DNA from: Bacilli bacterium
GTDB lineage: Bacteria; Bacillota_I; Bacilli_A; RF39; UBA660
DNA: 7,684 bases
NCBI GenBank assembly: GCA_900758895.1
Contig: CAAETG010000147.1
Coordinates: 1-7,684, forward strand
Direction: 5' to 3'
Position 1 is the first letter of the stretch; every line of letters starts with the position of its first letter. Positions 5,657-7,684 of the stretch are shown one piece after another. A program made the translations under genes and the position numbers. The notes under the pieces were generated by a model. It ran no database searches, was not told where the DNA came from, and was given only the letters and a program-made list of their open reading frames with translations.

Positions 5657-6965
5657 ATTCCCTTTCATTTTTATTTTTGAATTGTAGTAGGATTGGTGTT
5701 CCAGTTAAATCAAAGTTTTCTCGGAGTTTATTTTCTAAATATCTTTCATAACTGAAATGTAGTAAACCTTTGTTATTTACTTGGAAAGTAAATTTTGGAG
5801 GATTTACACCGGTTTCACTTACAAAATAAATTTTTAATCTTTTGCCTTTATATGATGGTGGTATTTTAAAACTTACTGCATCCATAATCACATCATTAAG
5901 TAAACTAGTCTTAATTTCTTTATGATTATTTTCATAGGCACTTAATACTTCTGGCATAAGAGTGTGGATTCTTTTTTTCGTTAAAGCAGATAGGAATACG
6001 ACTTTGATATAAGTAGCAAACTGGAATTCGTTTGCTATTTTTTTCTTCCACGTCTTTACCCCACTATCTGGGTCATTTACCTTATCCCATTTATTGACAG
6101 CAAGAACGACTCCTTTCCCAGCATCAATCGCATATCCTAATATATGCTTATCATGTTCTAGTATGCCTTCTTCAGCATTAATGACAACAACACAAACATC
6201 CGATTCTTCTATTGCTCTTATACTTCTTAAATAACTATATTTTTCGACATTTTCGTAAATTCTACCCTTTTTACGTAGACCAGCGGTATCAACAATAATA
6301 TATTCTTTTTTATCATAGGTAAATTTGGTATCAATTGCATCCCTGGTTGTACCTGCAATATCACTTACAATCGCTCTATCTTCATTTAAAAGAGCATTTA
6401 TTAAACTTGATTTCCCAACATTCGGTCTGCCAATCATACAAAATCTTGGAATATGATTTTCTTCTATTTCATTGCTAGTCATATCTTTCGTAATTTCTTC
6501 TAGTAACTCTCTAAAACCAATATTATGCTCTCCACTTACTGGAATTACTTTATCAAATCCAAGTTCGTAAAATTCATACATATTTTCTAAACGTTCTTTA
6601 TTGTCCATTTTATTTACAAGCACAATGACTTCTTTTTTTGTCCTTCTAAGTAAATCTTTTATATAAAAATCGGTAGCATCTAAGCCAAATTTTCCATCTA
6701 CTACAAACAAAATAAGGTCTGCTTCATCGATTGCTAATTCAGCTTGCATCTTTATTTCTTTATTAAAATCTGCTTTGGTATCAGTAAGTCCACCAGTATC
6801 AATTAAAGAAAATTTTTTGTCATTAAAATTGACAACGCCATAAATACGATCTCTTGTAATCCCCGGTTCATCCATAATAATAGATTTTTTTTCTTTAATT
6901 AACTTGTTAAATATTGTTGATTTTCCCACATTTGGTTTTCCAATTAAACAGACACACTTTTTCAT
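5655..6965 (-). CDS. der: Ribosome-assembly GTPase Der (EngA)
   Basis: 436 aa, the same length as the Bacillus subtilis protein. It has two GTPase domains in tandem, which is diagnostic. Domain 1 has GKPNVGKS (9-16), GITRD (35-39), DTGG (56-59) and NKMD (118-121). Domain 2 has GRPNVGKS (179-186), AGTTRD (204-209), DTAG (226-229) and NKWD (291-294). A C-terminal KH-like RNA-binding domain occupies about 345-436. Der acts in late assembly of the 50S ribosomal subunit. The start is the ATG at 6963-6965 with AAGGAGG (6974-6980) 8 nt upstream. It lies 48 nt downstream of the prepilin-like gene with no terminator between, so some read-through is possible in addition to its own promoter. Confidence 0.97.
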   Translation of the reverse strand: MKKCVCLIGKPNVGKSTIFNKLIKEKKSIIMDEPGITRDRIYGVVNFNDKKFSLIDTGGLTDTKADFNKEIKMQAELAIDEADLILFVVDGKFGLDATDFYIKDLLRRTKKEVIVLVNKMDNKERLENMYEFYELGFDKVIPVSGEHNIGFRELLEEITKDMTSNEIEENHIPRFCMIGRPNVGKSSLINALLNEDRAIVSDIAGTTRDAIDTKFTYDKKEYIIVDTAGLRKKGRIYENVEKYSYLRSIRAIEESDVCVVVINAEEGILEHDKHILGYAIDAGKGVVLAVNKWDKVNDPDSGVKTWKKKIANEFQFATYIKVVFLSALTKKRIHTLMPEVLSAYENNHKEIKTSLLNDVIMDAVSFKIPPSYKGKRLKIYFVSETGVNPPKFTFQVNNKGLLHFSYERYLENKLRENFDLTGTPILLQFKNKNERE

Positions 6966-6991
6966 GAGAAAAACCTCCTTTTTTGGCTCTT

Positions 6992-7020
6992 ATTTTATCA
7001 TAAAACTTGCATTTTAACAA
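6992..7020 (-). promoter_or_regulatory. der: Promoter of der, overlapping the end of the prepilin-like gene
   Basis: On the minus strand TTGTTA (7015-7020) is followed after 17 nt by TAAAAT (6992-6997), preceded by TG plus one base. The -35 includes the last codons of the upstream gene. The predicted start near 6985 leaves a leader of about 20 nt. Confidence 0.5.
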
Positions 7021-7412
7021 ACATTATTGTTATCATTTATATGAACATATACTTGATTATTTTTTAAATAAAGGATAATTTTCATATTATTCATCGCTTC
7101 GTTGTTAATAGGACTTAATACCGTATCATCTTTATCGGGAGAAAGATTCCCGCTTTTTACTAAATCATTTATTGTTATTTCTAAACTTTTATAACCTTCA
7201 TAATAAGTACTACTATTGTTTAACTCATAAGTAAAACCAGTTGCATATGTTTTAGCAGCACTTTCAATTAATTCTAGTTTTGCACAATAAAGGTTCTCTT
7301 TTGATGAATTGGATAAATTAACAACACTTGCGCTGGCAATGGTTGTTACAACTGCAAGAATTGCAATTACACATAATAGTTCAATTAAAGTAAATCCTTT
7401 TTTATTTTTCAT
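7014..7412 (-). CDS. Prepilin-like protein with type IV pilin N-terminal cleavage motif
   Basis: 132 aa. The N-terminus MKNKKGFTLIELLCVIAILA is a classic prepilin leader: the peptidase would cut after G6, leaving F7 as the methylated first residue and E11 as the conserved Glu5. Residues 7-33 form the hydrophobic helix that packs into a pilus or pseudopilus. A small globular part follows, with NDLVKSGNLSPDKDD, the motif seen in many minor pilin-like proteins of Bacillota. Cysteines are C14, C43 and C132, the last being the final residue. The start is the ATG at 7410-7412 with AGGGTG (7418-7423), a weaker ribosome site than most here. No pilus ATPase, platform protein or prepilin peptidase is in the window, so assignment to pili, secretion or competence is open. 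Confidence 0.85.
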   Translation of the reverse strand: MKNKKGFTLIELLCVIAILAVVTTIASASVVNLSNSSKENLYCAKLELIESAAKTYATGFTYELNNSSTYYEGYKSLEITINDLVKSGNLSPDKDDTVLSPINNEAMNNMKIILYLKNNQVYVHINDNNNVC

Positions 7413-7429
7413 ACTAACACCCTATCTTT

Positions 7430-7438
7430 ATTTTATCA
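7430..7438 (-). promoter_or_regulatory. Extended -10 element of the prepilin-like gene
   Basis: On the minus strand TGATAAAAT combines TG, one base and TAAAAT (7430-7435). The nearest -35 candidates are poor. It lies between the upstream terminator and the gene, where a promoter is needed. Predicted leader is about 11 nt. Confidence 0.4.
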
Positions 7439-7450
7439 AAATTGAAATAT

Positions 7451-7482
7451 AAAAAGTAGTTATCTTTTTAATAGATAACTAC
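7451..7482 (-). terminator. Intrinsic terminator of the partial surface-protein gene
   Basis: On the minus strand GTAGTTATC (7474-7482) and GATAACTAC (7456-7464) form a perfect 9-bp stem with a 9-nt loop, followed by TTTTT (7451-7455). It separates the two surface-protein genes into different transcripts. Confidence 0.85.
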
Positions 7483-7491
7483 AATTTACAC

Positions 7492-7684
7492 TTAATTTAC
7501 AACATAAGGGTCAGATATGGTTCCACTTCCGGTTATTGTATTATTAGTTGACAGACTGATTACTGGACGCACACCATCCGAGTTATACACCCAGCTGCCG
7601 CGGAGGCTGCCACCCGAATACACATCAAACACGTTAGCATAACCGCTGCCATTAAAGCCATACGGAGACATTGTCCAGTAAGCA
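7492..7684 (-). CDS. C-terminal end of a probable pilin-associated/adhesin-like surface protein
   Basis: The last 63 codons of a gene that begins beyond the right edge; the stop is TAA at 7492-7494. The visible peptide begins AYWTMSPYGFNGSGY, continues with SGGSLRGSWVYNSDG and GVRPVISL, and ends GSGTISDPYVVN. A 'YWTMSP ... GVRPVISL ... GTG..DPYVV' ending is one I associate with long, often prepilin-like, extracellular proteins of uncultured gut Bacilli. It has some resemblance to the C-type-lectin/formylglycine-enzyme fold ends of variable surface proteins. The adjacent prepilin-like gene fits a pilus or surface role. Base composition is strikingly unlike the rest: about 60% GC in 7561-7620 against about 17% in the preceding 60-base stretch at 7441-7500. 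Function is inferred from context only. Confidence 0.6.
   Translation of the reverse strand, partial: AYWTMSPYGFNGSGYANVFDVYSGGSLRGSWVYNSDGVRPVISLSTNNTITGSGTISDPYVVN

Noticed and set aside
286..7684. Genetic code 4 (TGA read as Trp), suggested by AT-richness and the absence of TGA stops
   Set aside because: Conserved genes (thrS, der) are full length with Trp at expected places encoded by TGG, and no conserved frame is broken by TGA. SpoVIF also argues for a spore-former.
1..7684. CRISPR arrays, tRNA or rRNA genes
   Set aside because: No regularly spaced repeats and no cloverleaf or rRNA segments were seen; the tRNA-like folding region is the T-box leader.

Overview
The window is AT-rich DNA from a spore-forming Bacillota, most likely an uncultured gut member of class Bacilli. 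The evidence is a T-box in front of thrS, strong GGAGG ribosome sites, a Der GTPase of exactly the Bacillus length (436 aa), a SpoVIF-like sporulation protein and a surface protein with a sortase-type tail. Trp is encoded by TGG in intact conserved genes, so the standard bacterial code applies rather than the Mycoplasma code. All nine stop codons seen are TAA or TAG. No species can be named from this sequence.

Layout, left to right (all genes on the minus strand except one). Positions 1-160 hold the N-terminus of an Rpn/PD-(D/E)XK 'transposase' nuclease that runs off the left edge. Positions 286-1977 encode a secreted papain-family (C1A) cysteine protease with a lectin-like region and an NPQTG wall-anchor tail. 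Positions 2094-3851 encode threonyl-tRNA synthetase without its usual TGS domain. It is preceded by a complete T-box leader (about 3935-4135) with a Thr ACU specifier. Positions 4168-4692 encode a small transglutaminase-like protein, 4747-4986 a SpoVIF homologue and 5033-5251 an XRE regulator. The last is divergent from a second XRE regulator on the plus strand (5370-5633). A bidirectional terminator separates that gene from der (5655-6965). Upstream of der are a small prepilin-like protein (7014-7412) and, running off the right edge, the C-terminus of a second protein (7492-7684) of a type I associate with pilin-like surface proteins.

How the parts fit together. Housekeeping translation and ribosome-assembly genes (thrS, der) alternate with surface genes (protease, pilin-like proteins) and a small regulatory and sporulation block (two XRE genes, spoVIF, transglutaminase-like). 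Each block has its own promoter and terminator. The genes are tightly packed: several terminator hairpins contain the stop codon, and most predicted 5' leaders are only about 10-25 nt, the T-box leader being the exception.

The most unusual signal is at the right edge. The last about 130 bases of the partial surface-protein gene are far richer in GC than the rest, and they contain a run of six codons ending in C (GGC AGC CTC CGC GGC AGC) that are unusual for this genome. That is the pattern expected if adenine-directed mutagenesis by a diversity-generating retroelement had acted on AAC codons, but no template repeat or reverse transcriptase lies in the window, so this is a hypothesis.
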